Assembly (NCBI GenBank): GCA_946479515.1
Contig: CAMLGF010000010.1
Span: forward strand, 20,274 to 84,273
Reading direction: 5' to 3'
DNA length: 64,000 bases
From: an uncultured Pseudomonadota bacterium
GTDB lineage: Bacteria > Pseudomonadota > Gammaproteobacteria > Steroidobacterales > Steroidobacteraceae
The first letter of the stretch is position 1, and each line of letters starts with the position of its first letter. Below are positions 51,075-59,310 of the stretch, piece by piece. A program made the translations under genes and the position numbers. Below the pieces are notes generated by a model that did no database searches, had not been told where the DNA came from, and worked only from the letters and a program-made list of their open reading frames with translations.

Positions 51075-52873
51075 AGGTCGAGCGCCGCAAGAAGATCCGC
51101 CTCGGTGAGCTGCTCATCGAGCAGAAGGTCATCAACGAGGAGCAGCTATCCAAGGCGCTGGCCGAGCAGAAGCGCACCGGCCGCAAGCTGGGTCGGGTGC
51201 TGACCGATCTCGGCATCGTCGAGGAGCAGCAGCTCAATGACGCGCTGGCGCGCCACCTGAAGATCCCCTTCGTGGACCTGCGCCAGCTGTCGCTGGACCA
51301 GGCCGTGGTCCGCCTGCTGCCCGAAGCGCTGGCCCGGCGTTTCCGTGCGCTGGTGCTGCAGCAGGACAAGACCGGCCTCACGGTGGGCATGGCCGACCCC
51401 ACCGACCTGTTCGTGTACGACGAGCTGGTGGCGCGCCTCAAGCAGCCGCTGCGCATCGCGCTGGTGCGCGAGACGGAGCTGCTGCGCACGATGGACGTGG
51501 TGTATCGCCGCACGGAGCAGATCGCCTCGATCGCGCTGGAAGTGCGTGAAGAGCTGCGCAGCGACGACATCGATCTCATGCAGTTGGCGGTGGACGAGAG
51601 TTCCTCGGACGCACCGGTCATCCGCCTCATTCAGAACATCTTCCAGGACGCCGTGAACATGCGCGCCTCGGACGTGCACATCGAGCCGGGTGAGGGCCTG
51701 TTGCGCGTGCGCCAGCGCATCGACGGCGTGCTGCAGGAACAGACCATCGAAGGCCGCGGCGTCGCCAGCGCGCTGGTGACGCGTCTGAAGCTCATGAGCA
51801 GCCTGGACATCGCCGAGAAGCGCCTGCCGCAGGATGGACGGTTCTCGGTCAAGGTGCGCGGCCGGTCCATCGACGTGCGCCTGGCCACCATGCCCACCCA
51901 GTACGGCGAGAGCTGCGTGCTGCGCCTGCTGGATCAGTCCAGCAACCTCATGACGCTGGAGCAACTCGGCATGCCCGATGCCATGCTGGCGCGCTTCCGC
52001 GCGCTCATCGAGCGTCCGGCGGGCATGGTGCTGGTCACCGGTCCCACCGGCTCGGGCAAGACCACCACGCTGTACTCGGCTCTGAACTACCTCAATCGTT
52101 CCGACACCAAGATCCTCACCGCCGAAGATCCGATCGAGTACCGGCTCGACCGCATCAGCCAGGTGCAGATCAATGCCAAGATCGGTCTCGACTTCGCGCG
52201 CGTGCTCCGCACCATGCTGCGCGCCGACCCCGACGTGATCCTGGTCGGCGAAATGCGCGATCGCGAGACCTGCGAGATCGGCCTGCGCGCCGCCATCACC
52301 GGCCACCTGGTGTTCTCGACGCTGCATACGCTGTCGGCCTCGGCGACCGTGAGCCGTCTGCTCGACATGGGCGTGCAGGGCTTCATGATCGCCACCGCGC
52401 TGCACGGCATCGTCGCGCAGCGCCTGGTGCGCCAGGTGTGCCCGGACTGCGCGCAACCCACCGAGCCCGACGATCACCAGATGGCCTGGCTGCAGGCGCA
52501 GGCGGGTTCGCGGGCGGGCAGGATGAAATTCATGACCGGCGCCGGTTGCACGTACTGCAATCTGTCCGGGTATCGGGGCCGCGCCGCCATCTACGAGCTC
52601 ATCGAACTCGATCGCGCGCTCGGCGACTGTATCCGCCGCGGCAATACCCAGGCATTCGCCGACATCGCCCGCCAGCAGCAGGGGTACGTGTCGTTGACGT
52701 CGAGCGCCATCGATCTGGCCGCGGCGGGCAAGACGACTCTCTCCGAGGCCATCGCCACCACCAGCGGCCTCGACGATCCGCTCGAGGAGACGCGCAGCCT
52801 GCGGGCGCTGCAGCTGCCGCCGGATGGCGAGGCCGAGCTCGCCGACGGCCTGCTCAGCGGCGAGGCGCGGTAG
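51071..52873 (+). CDS. mshE: Pilus extension ATPase MshE with MshEN c-di-GMP-binding domain
   Basis: Hexameric ATPase driving pilus assembly. The 600-residue product has an N-terminal MshEN-type region with two tandem motifs, IRLGELLIEQKVINEEQL (from residue 9) and KLGRVLTDLGIVEEQQL (from ~41), as in the c-di-GMP-binding MshEN domain. An N2 domain and the GspE-type ATPase follow, with Walker A GPTGSGKT at 324-331, Asp box and Walker B (VILVGEMRDRET). Four Cys (VCPDC, CTYC) form a zinc-binding insert. No downstream mshM/mshN is interposed between it and mshL. Confidence 0.92.
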   Translation: MKVERRKKIRLGELLIEQKVINEEQLSKALAEQKRTGRKLGRVLTDLGIVEEQQLNDALARHLKIPFVDLRQLSLDQAVVRLLPEALARRFRALVLQQDKTGLTVGMADPTDLFVYDELVARLKQPLRIALVRETELLRTMDVVYRRTEQIASIALEVREELRSDDIDLMQLAVDESSSDAPVIRLIQNIFQDAVNMRASDVHIEPGEGLLRVRQRIDGVLQEQTIEGRGVASALVTRLKLMSSLDIAEKRLPQDGRFSVKVRGRSIDVRLATMPTQYGESCVLRLLDQSSNLMTLEQLGMPDAMLARFRALIERPAGMVLVTGPTGSGKTTTLYSALNYLNRSDTKILTAEDPIEYRLDRISQVQINAKIGLDFARVLRTMLRADPDVILVGEMRDRETCEIGLRAAITGHLVFSTLHTLSASATVSRLLDMGVQGFMIATALHGIVAQRLVRQVCPDCAQPTEPDDHQMAWLQAQAGSRAGRMKFMTGAGCTYCNLSGYRGRAAIYELIELDRALGDCIRRGNTQAFADIARQQQGYVSLTSSAIDLAAAGKTTLSEAIATTSGLDDPLEETRSLRALQLPPDGEAELADGLLSGEAR

Positions 52874-52880
52874 CTAGAGC

Positions 52881-54113
52881 GTGGCCACGTTCAGCTACAA
52901 GGGGCGCTCGGCCGACGGCAGGATGGTGCACGGCACCGCGCCCGGCGAGTCCATCGAGCAAGTGGCGCAGCGCCTGCTGGGCACGGGGGTCACGCCGCTT
53001 GAGATCACGCCGCAGGGCACGGTGGCGAGCAGCCTCGACCTGGAGAAACTGGGCCGCAAAATTGGCCTGGGCCGGGTGACCACCTCCGACCTCGTGATGT
53101 TCTCGCGGCAGATGTACACCATCACGCGCGCCGGCATTCCGCTGCTGCGCGGGCTGCGGGGGCTGGTCGGCTCGACGCACAACGCGCAGCTGCGCGAGAC
53201 TCTCGAGGACGTGCTCGGCAGCCTCGAAGGGGGGCGCGATCTCGCCGCCAGCTTCGCGCGTCATCCCGACATCTTCCCCAAGCTGTACGTGAGCATCGTC
53301 AGCGTGGGCGAGGCCACGGGAACGCTCGACAAGTCCTTCCAGCGGCTCACCGAGTACCTGGCCCAGGAGAAGGACATGCACGATCGGGTGAAAGGAGCGC
53401 TGCGCTACCCGACCATCGTGGTCATCACCATCGTGCTCGCGGCGATGTTCCTGTCGACGTTCGTGATCCCGAAGTTCGCGCCGGTGTTCGCGCAGCTGAA
53501 GGGCGAGCTGCCGCTGCCGACGAAGATCCTGCTGGGCTCGTCAGCGGTGTTCCGCGATTACTGGATGCATGCGATCGGCGTGATCGTGCTGGTTGTGTTC
53601 GGCGTGCGGCGCTGGCTGCGCACGCCGGACGGGCGCATGAAGTGGGACACGCTCAAGCTGCGCATGCCGGTGCTGGGCAAGCTCATGTACGAGGCGACGC
53701 TGTCGCGCATCAACCGCTCCATGGCCATCTCGCTGTCCGCGGGCCTGCCCATGACCCAGACCCTGGCGGTCATCGCGCGCTCGTCGGGCAACGTGTTCAT
53801 GTCGGAGCGCATCGGCATGCTGGCGGCGAACGTCGAGCGCGGCGAGTCGCTGCACCGCGCGGCATCGGCCAGCGGCCTGTTCTCGCCACTGGTGCTGCAG
53901 ATGATCTCCATCGGCGAAGAGACCGGTGCGCTGCCCGAACTACTCGACGAGGCGGCCGGCTACTACGAACGTGAAGTGGATCACTCGCTGAAGAACCTCA
54001 GTTCGTCCATCGAGCCCATCCTGATCGTCGGCGTCGGCGGCATGGTGCTGATTCTGGCGCTCGGCATCTTCATGCCGCTGTGGGAGGTCATCAGCAAGGC
54101 GGGGCAGGCCTAA
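52881..54113 (+). CDS. mshG: Pilus platform protein MshG (PilC/GspF family)
   Basis: Polytopic inner-membrane platform of the pilus motor. The 410-residue product has two repeats of the GspF domain, each starting near FSRQMYTITRAGIPLLRGL and TLSRINRSMAISLSAGLPM. Membrane helices lie around residues 170-190, 225-240 and 380-400. It starts at GTG 7 bases after mshE. It ends 126 bases before the major pilin gene. Confidence 0.93.
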   Translation: MATFSYKGRSADGRMVHGTAPGESIEQVAQRLLGTGVTPLEITPQGTVASSLDLEKLGRKIGLGRVTTSDLVMFSRQMYTITRAGIPLLRGLRGLVGSTHNAQLRETLEDVLGSLEGGRDLAASFARHPDIFPKLYVSIVSVGEATGTLDKSFQRLTEYLAQEKDMHDRVKGALRYPTIVVITIVLAAMFLSTFVIPKFAPVFAQLKGELPLPTKILLGSSAVFRDYWMHAIGVIVLVVFGVRRWLRTPDGRMKWDTLKLRMPVLGKLMYEATLSRINRSMAISLSAGLPMTQTLAVIARSSGNVFMSERIGMLAANVERGESLHRAASASGLFSPLVLQMISIGEETGALPELLDEAAGYYEREVDHSLKNLSSSIEPILIVGVGGMVLILALGIFMPLWEVISKAGQA

Positions 54114-54137
54114 GGCAGTGACCCCTTTATGTCAACC

Positions 54138-54152
54138 GACCCGGAACGGGTC
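54138..54152. promoter_or_regulatory. Small hairpin in the mshG-mshA gap
   Basis: GACCCG-GAA-CGGGTC, a 6-bp stem with a 3-base loop just after mshG. It could be an attenuating or mRNA-stabilising element ahead of the pilin message; there is no T-run. The rest of the 126-base gap holds only a weak FliA-like promoter and the pilin SD. Confidence 0.35.
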
Positions 54153-54172
54153 CACACATCTATATGCGGCGC

Positions 54173-54198
54173 TGAAGCCGGGTTTCCCTGGGCCGATA
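54173..54198 (+). promoter_or_regulatory. Possible FliA-like promoter before the pilin gene
   Basis: TGAA, 15 bases, then GCCGATAG resembles TAAA-N15-GCCGATAA with one mismatch in each box. It ends 41 bases before the pilin GTG and is intergenic. Given the genome's frequent GCCGAT, this is suggestive only. Confidence 0.28.
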
Positions 54199-54239
54199 GC
54201 ACCTCAGGTCAATCCCTTTTCCCGGGAGAGGAGTCAATC

Positions 54240-54731
54240 GTGAAGAAGAGAATGCAAGCCGGTTTCACGCTCGTGGAACTGATCGTGGTTATCGTCATCC
54301 TTGGCATCCTGGCCGCCGTGGCGCTGCCGAGGTTCATGGGTCTGGAGCGTGAAGCTCGCGTCGCGGCCGTGCGCAGCATGGGCGGCACGATGCTCAGCGC
54401 CGCCAACATGGCACATGGCGTATTCATGGCGCAGAACGGCACCAACGGTGGCGCCGGCATCAACATCGGTGGCAAGCAGATCATTTTCGCGAACGGCTAT
54501 CCGAACAACGCCAGCATCGACCTGCTGCTGCAGAGCTATGAAGGCTTCCGGCCGAACGCGGCGGGCAACCAGATGGTCAAGCTGGGCGGTACGAACAACA
54601 ACTGCTTCGTGCAGTACAACCAGCCGGCTGCTGCCGGCGCCGCGCCGCGCATCACCTACCAGGGCGGTCTCGAGATCACGGACAAGCCGTCCGAAGATCA
54701 GGTGCTGACCAACCTGCGCGCCGCCTGCTGA
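54240..54731 (+). CDS. mshA: Type IV major pilin, MshA-like
   Basis: Major structural pilin of the MSHA-type pilus. The 163-residue prepilin has a short basic leader (MKKRMQAG) and the prepilin-peptidase site G|FTLVE. The hydrophobic N-terminal helix (IVVIVILGILAAVALPRF) and a small globular domain with two Cys (CFVQ and the last residue) follow; these could form the D-region disulfide. The GTG at 54240 is chosen because of the strong SD GAGAGGAG 6 bases upstream. The leader is short, as in MshA. Confidence 0.9.
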   Translation: MKKRMQAGFTLVELIVVIVILGILAAVALPRFMGLEREARVAAVRSMGGTMLSAANMAHGVFMAQNGTNGGAGINIGGKQIIFANGYPNNASIDLLLQSYEGFRPNAAGNQMVKLGGTNNNCFVQYNQPAAAGAAPRITYQGGLEITDKPSEDQVLTNLRAAC

Positions 54732-54760
54732 CCTGACGCCGCGACAGCTCGAATGACACC

Positions 54761-55204
54761 ATGCGTGCGCGACACGCGTATCGTGGGTTCACGCTGATCG
54801 AGCTGATCGCGGTCATCACCATCCTGGCGATACTCGCCGCGGTCGCGCTGCCTCGCGTGACCGCGGCGGATTCTTTCGCGGAACGCGGCTACGCCGACGA
54901 GATCGCCGCGAATCTGCGCCGCGCGCGGGTACTGGCCATGACCACGGGCTGCGACGTCCAGTTCACCAGCAGTGCCGGCGGCTATGTCGCGCGACAGCGC
55001 GGCGCCGGGGCGAACAACCACTGCGCCATGGCGGGCGCCTGGGCCACGACGGTGTTCAGCGGTCCCCGGGCGCAGCATCTGCAGTCGCCCGCCACCCAGG
55101 TGGTGGTATTCGGCCACGATGGCACGGCGAACCCGGCCGCGACGTTCACGCTCGGCGCCCGCCAGGTGACCGTTGAGACTTCCGGGCTGGTGAGCGGCCC
55201 ATGA
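54761..55204 (+). CDS. mshC: Minor pseudopilin, MshC/GspH-like
   Basis: A 147-residue prepilin with leader MRARHAYRG and site G|FTLIE, hydrophobic helix AVITILAILAAVALPR and a GspH-type globular domain (NLRRARVLAMTTGCDVQF). Two Cys (in TTGCDV and NNHCAM) may pair. Minor pilins of this type prime pilus assembly. The TGA overlaps the next ATG. Confidence 0.85.
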   Translation: MRARHAYRGFTLIELIAVITILAILAAVALPRVTAADSFAERGYADEIAANLRRARVLAMTTGCDVQFTSSAGGYVARQRGAGANNHCAMAGAWATTVFSGPRAQHLQSPATQVVVFGHDGTANPAATFTLGARQVTVETSGLVSGP

Positions 55205-55650
55205 CGCCGCGCTCCCGGCAACGCGGCGTCACGCTGCTCGAACTGATCGTCACCATCACCGTGGTGGCCATGGCGGGTGCGGCGCTCGTGGGCACGCTGT
55301 CATATCTCGCGGGCACGAGCGGCACGCAGCTGCGCCGCGCGCAGGCGCAGTCGATCGCCACCGCCTATCTAGCCGAGATACGCGGCATGGGTTTCGCCGA
55401 TCCCGACGGCATCGCCGAAGGCGCGAACCGCCAGCTCTGGGACAACGTGACCGACTACAACGGCCTGAACACCCCGACCGCCAGCGACAAGCTCGGCAAT
55501 GCCGCAGGCAACTTTCCCGTGCGCGTCAACGTCAGCGCCGGGGGCCTGGGCACGCTGCCGGCGAATGCCGTCTGGCGGATCGACGTCACGGTCGACTACG
55601 ACACCAACGCCTTCGTGGTCGCCACCGGCTACCGGACCAATCACCCATGA
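55201..55650 (+). CDS. mshD: Minor pseudopilin, MshD-like
   Basis: A 149-residue prepilin with leader MTPRSRQRG and site G|VTLLE, hydrophobic helix (IVTITVVAMAGAALVGTL), then QSIATAYLAEIRGMGF as in GspI/MshD-type minor pilins. It overlaps its neighbours on both sides by four bases, so translation of the minor-pilin set is coupled. Confidence 0.82.
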   Translation: MTPRSRQRGVTLLELIVTITVVAMAGAALVGTLSYLAGTSGTQLRRAQAQSIATAYLAEIRGMGFADPDGIAEGANRQLWDNVTDYNGLNTPTASDKLGNAAGNFPVRVNVSAGGLGTLPANAVWRIDVTVDYDTNAFVVATGYRTNHP

Positions 55651-56456
55651 ACGCGCGGCGCGCCGCACGCGGCTTCACGCTGCTGGAGATGGTGGTCGCC
55701 ATCGTCATCAGCGGCATCATCCTGGTGTTCGTCGCGATGTTCATCATCGCGCCCATCGATGCCTATGCCGCCCATGGCGAGCGCGGCGTGCTCATTGCCA
55801 ACGCCTCCACGGCGTGGCCGCGCCTGCGGGAAGACCTGCGCTTGGCGCTGTCGAACTCCGTGCGCTGGCGGCGCAATGGCAATTACGTGGCGCTCGAGTT
55901 GCTGCGCACCTGCGGCTATGCGCGTTACTCGACGCCGCCGGGCGCGCTGTTCGACGCGGTCGGGACCCCCGCGGGCGTGTTCGGGAATTGCACGGTGTTC
56001 AGCAACGTGCATCTCGCGGTGAACAACGCCGGGCAGGAGGCTTACACGCAGACGCTGTCCATGTCACCGCCGCTGCAGCTCACGCTGATCGCCGGCGCCA
56101 CGCCGGGCGAGGCGCAGGTGCAGGCGGTGCCGGCGCCGGTCATCAATTCGAACTCGCCGCGCAGCCGCGTCTACCTGGTGGAAGCGGCTGTGACGTATCT
56201 GTGCGACGAGGGCCAGGGCACGATCACGCGCTATGCCGGTTATCCCATCGCGGCGCTGCAGGTCGCGCGCGACACGCCGGCGGAGCTGGCCGGCGCGTCT
56301 TCTTCGGAAGTGGTGGCGCGCGGCATCACCGCCTGCGCCTTCGGCGAACGCATCTCCGGCAATCTGCCGCAGGCCGTGGCGGCACACCTGACCACCACGC
56401 GCAACGCCGAGAGCGTGCACCTGCAGTTCGCCGCGGCCGTGGAGAACCTGCCATGA
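55647..56456 (+). CDS. mshO: Minor pseudopilin, MshO-like (PilW/GspJ type)
   Basis: A 269-residue prepilin with leader MNARRAARG and site G|FTLLE, hydrophobic helix (MVVAIVISGIILVFVAMFI) and a large globular domain with five Cys (CGYARY, NCTVF, LCDEG, ACAFG included). Size and order match MshO between MshD and MshP. The stop overlaps the mshP ATG. Confidence 0.84.
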   Translation: MNARRAARGFTLLEMVVAIVISGIILVFVAMFIIAPIDAYAAHGERGVLIANASTAWPRLREDLRLALSNSVRWRRNGNYVALELLRTCGYARYSTPPGALFDAVGTPAGVFGNCTVFSNVHLAVNNAGQEAYTQTLSMSPPLQLTLIAGATPGEAQVQAVPAPVINSNSPRSRVYLVEAAVTYLCDEGQGTITRYAGYPIAALQVARDTPAELAGASSSEVVARGITACAFGERISGNLPQAVAAHLTTTRNAESVHLQFAAAVENLP

Positions 56457-56836
56457 GGCGGCAGCGCGGCATGTCGGTGGTGGTGGCGATCTTCCTGGTG
56501 GTGGTCGTCGCCATCCTCGCGGCTTCGGCCGTGTCGGTGGGGCGCGCGAGCAGCGAGTCCTCCGCCGGTCTCCTGAACGCGGATCGCGCGCAGGCGGCCG
56601 CCGAGGCGGGATTGGAATGGGCCGCCTATCGGATCCAGGTGCAGGGCGTGCCCTGCGCCACGTTCAATCCGCAAGTGCTGCAGCTCAACCTCGGCGCCTT
56701 GCGGGGCTTGCGTGTGACGGTGACCTGCCAGCAGGCCGCCAGTGCGAACATCCGTGACATCACGGCCTTTGCCCAGCAGGGAAATTTCGGCCAGGCTAAC
56801 TACGCCTCGTACAGCGTCACGAAACGCTTCGACTGA
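56453..56836 (+). CDS. mshP: Pilus protein MshP-like (PilX type)
   Basis: A 127-residue protein with a short basic leader MRRQRG, hydrophobic helix SVVVAIFLVVVVAILAASA and QAAAEAGLEWAAYRIQ, matching MshP. The residue after the leader Gly is Met and Glu+5 is not present, as is usual for PilX/MshP-like proteins. It is the last gene of the locus; no MshQ adhesin follows. Confidence 0.82.
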   Translation: MRRQRGMSVVVAIFLVVVVAILAASAVSVGRASSESSAGLLNADRAQAAAEAGLEWAAYRIQVQGVPCATFNPQVLQLNLGALRGLRVTVTCQQAASANIRDITAFAQQGNFGQANYASYSVTKRFD

Positions 56837-56860
56837 CGCCGGCACCGGCCGCCGGCGTCA
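56834..56860. terminator. Hairpin terminator containing both convergent stop codons
   Basis: TGACGCCGGC (56834-56843) pairs perfectly with GCCGGCGTCA (56851-56860) across a 7-base loop. The left arm starts with the TGA of mshP and the right arm ends with the reverse-strand TGA of the convergent small gene. It probably serves both directions; there is no T-run. Confidence 0.6.
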
Positions 56861-57172
56861 ATCGCAGGTGGCGCAGCGTCCCGCCAACCCGGCATGCCCC
56901 GGCGGCAACGGTTCGTGCGGATCGTGCTCGTGCAGGGTGAGCAGTCGCCGCTCCGTGCCCCGGCGCACGAACACCATGCCGCCGCTCGCGCCTTCGCTCT
57001 GCCAGCCGTCGAGTTCCAGCGCCGCGAGGCCCTGGGCGAACGCGGACCGCAAGTCCGTGCCAGCCGGTAGTTCGGTGGAGTCGAGCACATTGTGGAACAT
57101 GTCGCGGAGCACGAGCCAGCGCGGGAGCCGGGACGTGGCCAGGGGGTCATATCGGCTGCGTCGGGTAGTCAT
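56858..57172 (-). CDS. Hypothetical 104-residue protein with C-terminal CxxC
   Basis: Not recognised. The product is soluble, basic at the start (MTTRRSRYDP) and contains WLVLRDMFHNVLDSTELPAG. It ends with a CxxC pair (GRCATCD). The ATG at 57172 is used; the frame runs on upstream without similarity or SD. It is convergent with the MSHA locus and shares the terminator hairpin. The 238 bases between it and the next rightward gene (57173-57410) contain nothing recognisable. Confidence 0.5.
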   Translation of the reverse strand: MTTRRSRYDPLATSRLPRWLVLRDMFHNVLDSTELPAGTDLRSAFAQGLAALELDGWQSEGASGGMVFVRRGTERRLLTLHEHDPHEPLPPGHAGLAGRCATCD

Positions 57173-57410
57173 GGAATTACCGTAGTCACGGTCGCCGACG
57201 GCGTCCAACCAGGCGCTGCACGGGTGCCGCGCTGTATGCCGCCGGAAACTCGCGCCGCTATCGGCACTTGGACGCGGCACGGCACACGGGCGCCATCCGG
57301 GAGAGGCGGCCGCCCGCACGCCTGTGGTAAGCCGCCGGGACTGGCGGGCCGGCATGCGCTTGGCTATCTTCCGCAGCACCGTGCCGGTCTCCCTAACTAA
57401 AAGGCCCTTC

Positions 57411-58007
57411 GTGCGCGTCGCGATCCTCCCGGCCGTGTTCGCGGCCCTTTTCTTCAGTGCGTCCGCGTGGCCGGCCAAGGAGGATGAGGAGCCGCCCGAG
57501 GTCCGCTATGCCGCCATGCTCGAGCGCGAATACGGACCGCTCGGCACCACCACGGAACAGATACTGGGACGGGAGGCCACGCATGAGCCGGTGACCATCG
57601 TGGGCGCGCTGGTGTATCGCCTGCGTGCCAAGCCGCTCGAACGGTTGTCGCTGGTCGAGAAGAAGCTGCTCGCGGTCTATGGCCTGAAAGAGGAGGTCGA
57701 CGACGGCGGCTTCGAGCAGTACTTCAGCGCCGCGGCGGGCGGCGCCGCGGTGCTCGCCCTGCAGGCGCTGCGGGAGATGCGCGCCAACCCGCTGGCGAAG
57801 TCCGTGCAGAAGGCGCTCGCGGTGTTCCCGGGCGCGCGACCGCCGCCCGATCCGGCGAAGCGCGCCCAGCTCGTCACGGGCCTGAAGCGCCGCGCCGCGG
57901 CGATCTGGGGCGCGTGCGACGACGAGTTCTATCTGCACGAGGATGACCTCGCCGCGCTCGCGTTCGCCTACGTGAAACAGAATCGCGCCCGGATCGTGCT
58001 GCCTTGA
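57411..58007 (+). CDS. Exported DMP19/DUF4375-like protein
   Basis: A 198-residue exported protein of unknown function. The GTG at 57411 gives a clean Sec signal (VRVAILPAVFAALFFSASAWPA, split as basic start and hydrophobic core) cleaved after WPA. Starts at 57354 or 57324 in frame would bury it. The block VDDGGFEQYFSAAAGGAA resembles the DMP19 (DUF4375) family, and the rest is helical and acidic. It is followed by a strong intrinsic terminator, so it is probably monocistronic. Confidence 0.62.
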   Translation: MRVAILPAVFAALFFSASAWPAKEDEEPPEVRYAAMLEREYGPLGTTTEQILGREATHEPVTIVGALVYRLRAKPLERLSLVEKKLLAVYGLKEEVDDGGFEQYFSAAAGGAAVLALQALREMRANPLAKSVQKALAVFPGARPPPDPAKRAQLVTGLKRRAAAIWGACDDEFYLHEDDLAALAFAYVKQNRARIVLP

Positions 58008-58056
58008 CCTTCGGCCGCTCGCGCGTACCCGCCTGTCGCGAGGGATTCGCGGCGCG

Positions 58057-58095
58057 CACAAAAGGAAGCCGCGTGAAAACGCGGCTTCCTTTGTG
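58057..58095. terminator. Strong intrinsic terminator
   Basis: A 14-bp perfect stem, AAAGGAAGCCGCGT (58061-58074) with ACGCGGCTTCCTTT (58079-58092), and a GAAA tetraloop. Flanking CACA / GTG pairing extends it. The A-tract 5' arm and T-tract 3' arm make it work in both directions. It lies 50 bases after the DMP19-like gene. Confidence 0.88.
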
Positions 58096-58171
58096 AGGTT
58101 TCAAGGTCGCATTCATAAGATGCTAGTTGCCTCACTGCAGGTTCACGTCGGTCAACCGGGAGGGTTGCGTC

Positions 58172-58378
58172 ATGAATCTACGGTGTCAGTATTTCCGAAA
58201 GCGCGGGGCATGCGAAGTCGCGTTGCTCCGAAGCTCCGGTCTCAAGGTTCCTACAGTGCAAGACCGATGCCGGGCGGGCATGGGTGCCGGAATCGTTATG
58301 GTGCGATCCAGATTCGCGTCGCGCGCGGCCGACCGGTTACATTCCCACGGCAGGAATCACCGGGGGGAGATCCAATGA
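58172..58378 (+). CDS. Possible 68-residue upstream ORF
   Basis: The 280 bases between the terminator and the TIM-barrel gene contain one frame with a strong SD (GGGAGGG, 7 bases before the ATG at 58172). Its TGA overlaps the next ATG (58375-58378, atga). The peptide is basic and Cys-containing (MNLRCQYFRKRGACEVALL at its start), without recognisable family or membrane segment. Codon use is less GC-biased than in real neighbours. It may be a coupled leader or a chance frame; no clear promoter is seen in this region. Confidence 0.22.
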   Translation: MNLRCQYFRKRGACEVALLRSSGLKVPTVQDRCRAGMGAGIVMVRSRFASRAADRLHSHGRNHRGEIQ

Positions 58379-59310
58379 CCGATCGTCGCTCGTTCATGGC
58401 GCAGTCCGCCGGGCTGGCCGTGGCCACCACGGCCGTGCTCGCCGGCACCGCCGCGCAGGCCGCGAAGGCGCGCAAGGCTTCGGCGCCACGTACGTTCCAG
58501 TGCCGCTACGCGCCTCATTTCGGCATGTTCAAGGAGTCCGCGGGCGCGGATCACGTCGCGCAGCTGGAGTTCATGGCCGCCCAGGGCTTCAAGGCGTTGG
58601 AAGACAACGATCTCATGAAGCGCCCGGTCGAGGTGCAGGCCCGCATCGGGGAGACCCTGGGGCGGTTGGGCATGACCATGGGCGTGTTCGTCATCGACGG
58701 CGGCGACAACTGGAAAACCTCGCTCACCACGGGCAAGGCGGAGTTCCGGGACAGGTTCCTGGAGACCTGCCGTACGGCGGTGGAGGTGGCGAAGCGCGTG
58801 AATGCGAAATGGGCCACGGTGGTCCCCGGTTACTTCGAGCGCAAGCTGCCCCTGGGCATCCAGACCGGCCATGTCATCGACATCCTGCGCGCCGGCGCCG
58901 AGATCCTCGAGCCCGCGAAGCTCACCATGGTGCTGGAACCGCTGTCCGACAATCCGGATCTCTTCCTGCGCACCTCGGATCAGGCCTATGCCATCTGCCG
59001 CGCGGTAGATAGTCCGTCGTGCAAGATCCTCTATGACATGTACCACATGCAGCGCAACGAGGGCGACATCGTCGCGCACATCGACCACGCCTGGAGCGAG
59101 ATCGCGTACTTCCAGATCGGCGACAACCCGGGACGCAAGGAACCCGGCACCGGCGAAATGAACTACCGGAACCTCTTCGCGCACATCCGCCGCAGGGGCT
59201 ACGACGGCGTGTTCGGCATGGAACACGGCAACTCGAAGCCCGGCAGGGAAGGCGAGCAGGCGCTCATCGACGCCTATGTGGCCGCGGACTCCTTCGAGCT
59301 CGGCGCATGA
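58375..59310 (+). CDS. Tat-exported TIM-barrel isomerase/epimerase family protein (hydroxypyruvate-isomerase-like)
   Basis: A 311-residue protein with a Tat signal (DRRSFMAQSAGLAVATTAVL, cleaved after AQA at ~28) and an AP-endonuclease-2-type TIM barrel. Metal-site-like residues are visible: Glu in VLEPLSDNP, Asp/His in YDMYHMQRNEGD, and the FQIGDNPGRKEPGTGEMNY block of hydroxypyruvate isomerases. Periplasmic export argues against a sugar-phosphate role. It overlaps the following dehydrogenase by four bases, so the two are probably partners in sugar or polyol oxidation (inference). SD is GGGGAGA. Confidence 0.82.
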   Translation: MTDRRSFMAQSAGLAVATTAVLAGTAAQAAKARKASAPRTFQCRYAPHFGMFKESAGADHVAQLEFMAAQGFKALEDNDLMKRPVEVQARIGETLGRLGMTMGVFVIDGGDNWKTSLTTGKAEFRDRFLETCRTAVEVAKRVNAKWATVVPGYFERKLPLGIQTGHVIDILRAGAEILEPAKLTMVLEPLSDNPDLFLRTSDQAYAICRAVDSPSCKILYDMYHMQRNEGDIVAHIDHAWSEIAYFQIGDNPGRKEPGTGEMNYRNLFAHIRRRGYDGVFGMEHGNSKPGREGEQALIDAYVAADSFELGA

